A DNA stretch of 64,000 nucleotides, from NCBI RefSeq assembly GCF_003332275.1, contig NZ_QOVA01000009.1:1-64000 (forward strand). The letters run 5' to 3'. The notes under the pieces were generated by a model that saw only the letters and a program-made list of their open reading frames with translations, had not been told where the DNA came from and searched no databases. This DNA comes from Edaphovirga cremea (GTDB lineage: Bacteria > Pseudomonadota > Gammaproteobacteria > Enterobacterales > Enterobacteriaceae). This document shows positions 63,588 to 64,000 of the stretch, one piece after another (positions within the stretch are counted from its first letter, which is position 1; the number at the start of each line of letters is the position of its first letter). The position numbers and the translations under genes are program-made.

Positions 63588-64000
63588 CCCCACGCTCTGA
63601 CGGCACTAGTTCAAGTGGTAGCAGACGCTCCGTCAAGCCACTGCGGCGCTGGGTGGGCGTACGGATCGCCATACTCAGCACTTTATCACTGGCATACAGC
63701 GACAGTCGTTTTCGCGCTCGGGTAATGGCCGTGTAGACCAGTTCACGGGTTAATACCGGCAAGAACTGGTTTGGCAGCACCAGCGCCGTATGATCAAACT
63801 CTGAACCCTGAGATTTATGGACCGTCATCGCGTATGCCGTTTCATGGGCGGGAAGACGACTCGGCTGCACCGCCTTGATGTCACCGTTCGGTAATTGGAA
63901 GAATACCCGCAGTTCCCCTTGCGCATCTCGCAATGCGATGCCTATATCACCATTGAACAGGCCCAGCGCCCGATCATTGCGACCAATCATCACGGGACGC
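63583..64000 (-). CDS. recD: Exodeoxyribonuclease V subunit alpha RecD (3' end only)
   Basis: The frame enters from beyond 64000 (RPVMIGRND...). The visible 139 codons are the RecD C-terminal region: [46 protein letters not shown] (helicase motif V/VI area) and [17 protein letters not shown]. The N-terminal three quarters lies outside the window. Confidence 0.97.
   Translation of the reverse strand, partial: RPVMIGRNDRALGLFNGDIGIALRDAQGELRVFFQLPNGDIKAVQPSRLPAHETAYAMTVHKSQGSEFDHTALVLPNQFLPVLTRELVYTAITRARKRLSLYASDKVLSMAIRTPTQRRSGLTERLLPLELVPSERGE

Overview
The window is a chromosomal segment of an enterobacterium. Gene content and order match the Escherichia coli 4-5 minute block (rrn, gmhB, metNIQ, rcsF, proS ... 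dnaE, the lpx/bamA cluster, frr, pyrH, tsf, rpsB, map, glnD, dapD). This block is joined directly to a segment that in E. coli lies near 63 minutes (yqcA-truC-yqcC-csrB-syd, queF, ppnN, xni, rlmM, gcvA/gcvB, csdA-csdE-tcdA, mltA, initiator tRNAs, amiC, argA, recD). Protein divergence from E. coli, this joined order as I remember it, and the 16S fragment suggest a Pectobacterium/Brenneria-like member of Enterobacterales. Genus is inferred, not proven.

Layout: 1-625 holds the 5' end of a 16S rRNA gene (minus strand) with its leader and P1/P2 promoters. 625-9700 holds gmhB, metNIQ with MetJ boxes, rcsF-trmO, proS, nlpE (frameshifted), arfB, yaeQ and yaeP-rof. 9.7-19.6 kb holds tilS, then a lysine-decarboxylation cluster: cadA, cadB, a cadC interrupted by an in-frame amber codon, yaeR, and the second decarboxylase ldcC. 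19.7-39.5 kb is the long minus-strand envelope/replication/translation block (accA, dnaE, rnhB, lpxB, lpxA, fabZ, lpxD, skp, bamA, rseP, cdsA, uppS, dxr, frr, pyrH, tsf, rpsB). 39.9-44.9 kb holds map, glnD, dapD and yaeH on the plus strand. 45-46.6 kb holds yqcA-truC-yqcC.

The standout is 46.7-49.0 kb. It looks like non-coding sequence with spurious ORFs, but on the minus strand it is three tandem copies of a CsrB/RsmB-type regulatory RNA gene, at the site where E. coli has one csrB (between yqcC and syd). Each copy has a conserved core promoter, an upstream UvrY/GacA-type palindrome, many GGA (CsrA/RsmA-binding) motifs and a terminator. The repeat unit also carried the 3' end of syd, so two decayed syd tails lie between the copies. 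Copies A and B are almost identical. Copy C has lost several GGA motifs, has a degraded UvrY/GacA half-site, and in one hairpin keeps the stem while losing the GGA loop.

The rest (49-64 kb) is syd, queF, ppnN, xni, rlmM-ygdD, gcvA with the divergent sRNA gcvB, ygdI, csdA-csdE, tcdA, a palindromic MITE-like element, mltA, three identical initiator-tRNA genes, amiC, argA with a pair of ARG boxes, and the 3' end of recD running off the window. Two further lesions stand out: nlpE is frameshifted by a 7-bp homopolymer in its signal-peptide codons, and cadC carries a single in-frame TAG with the rest of the reading frame conserved.
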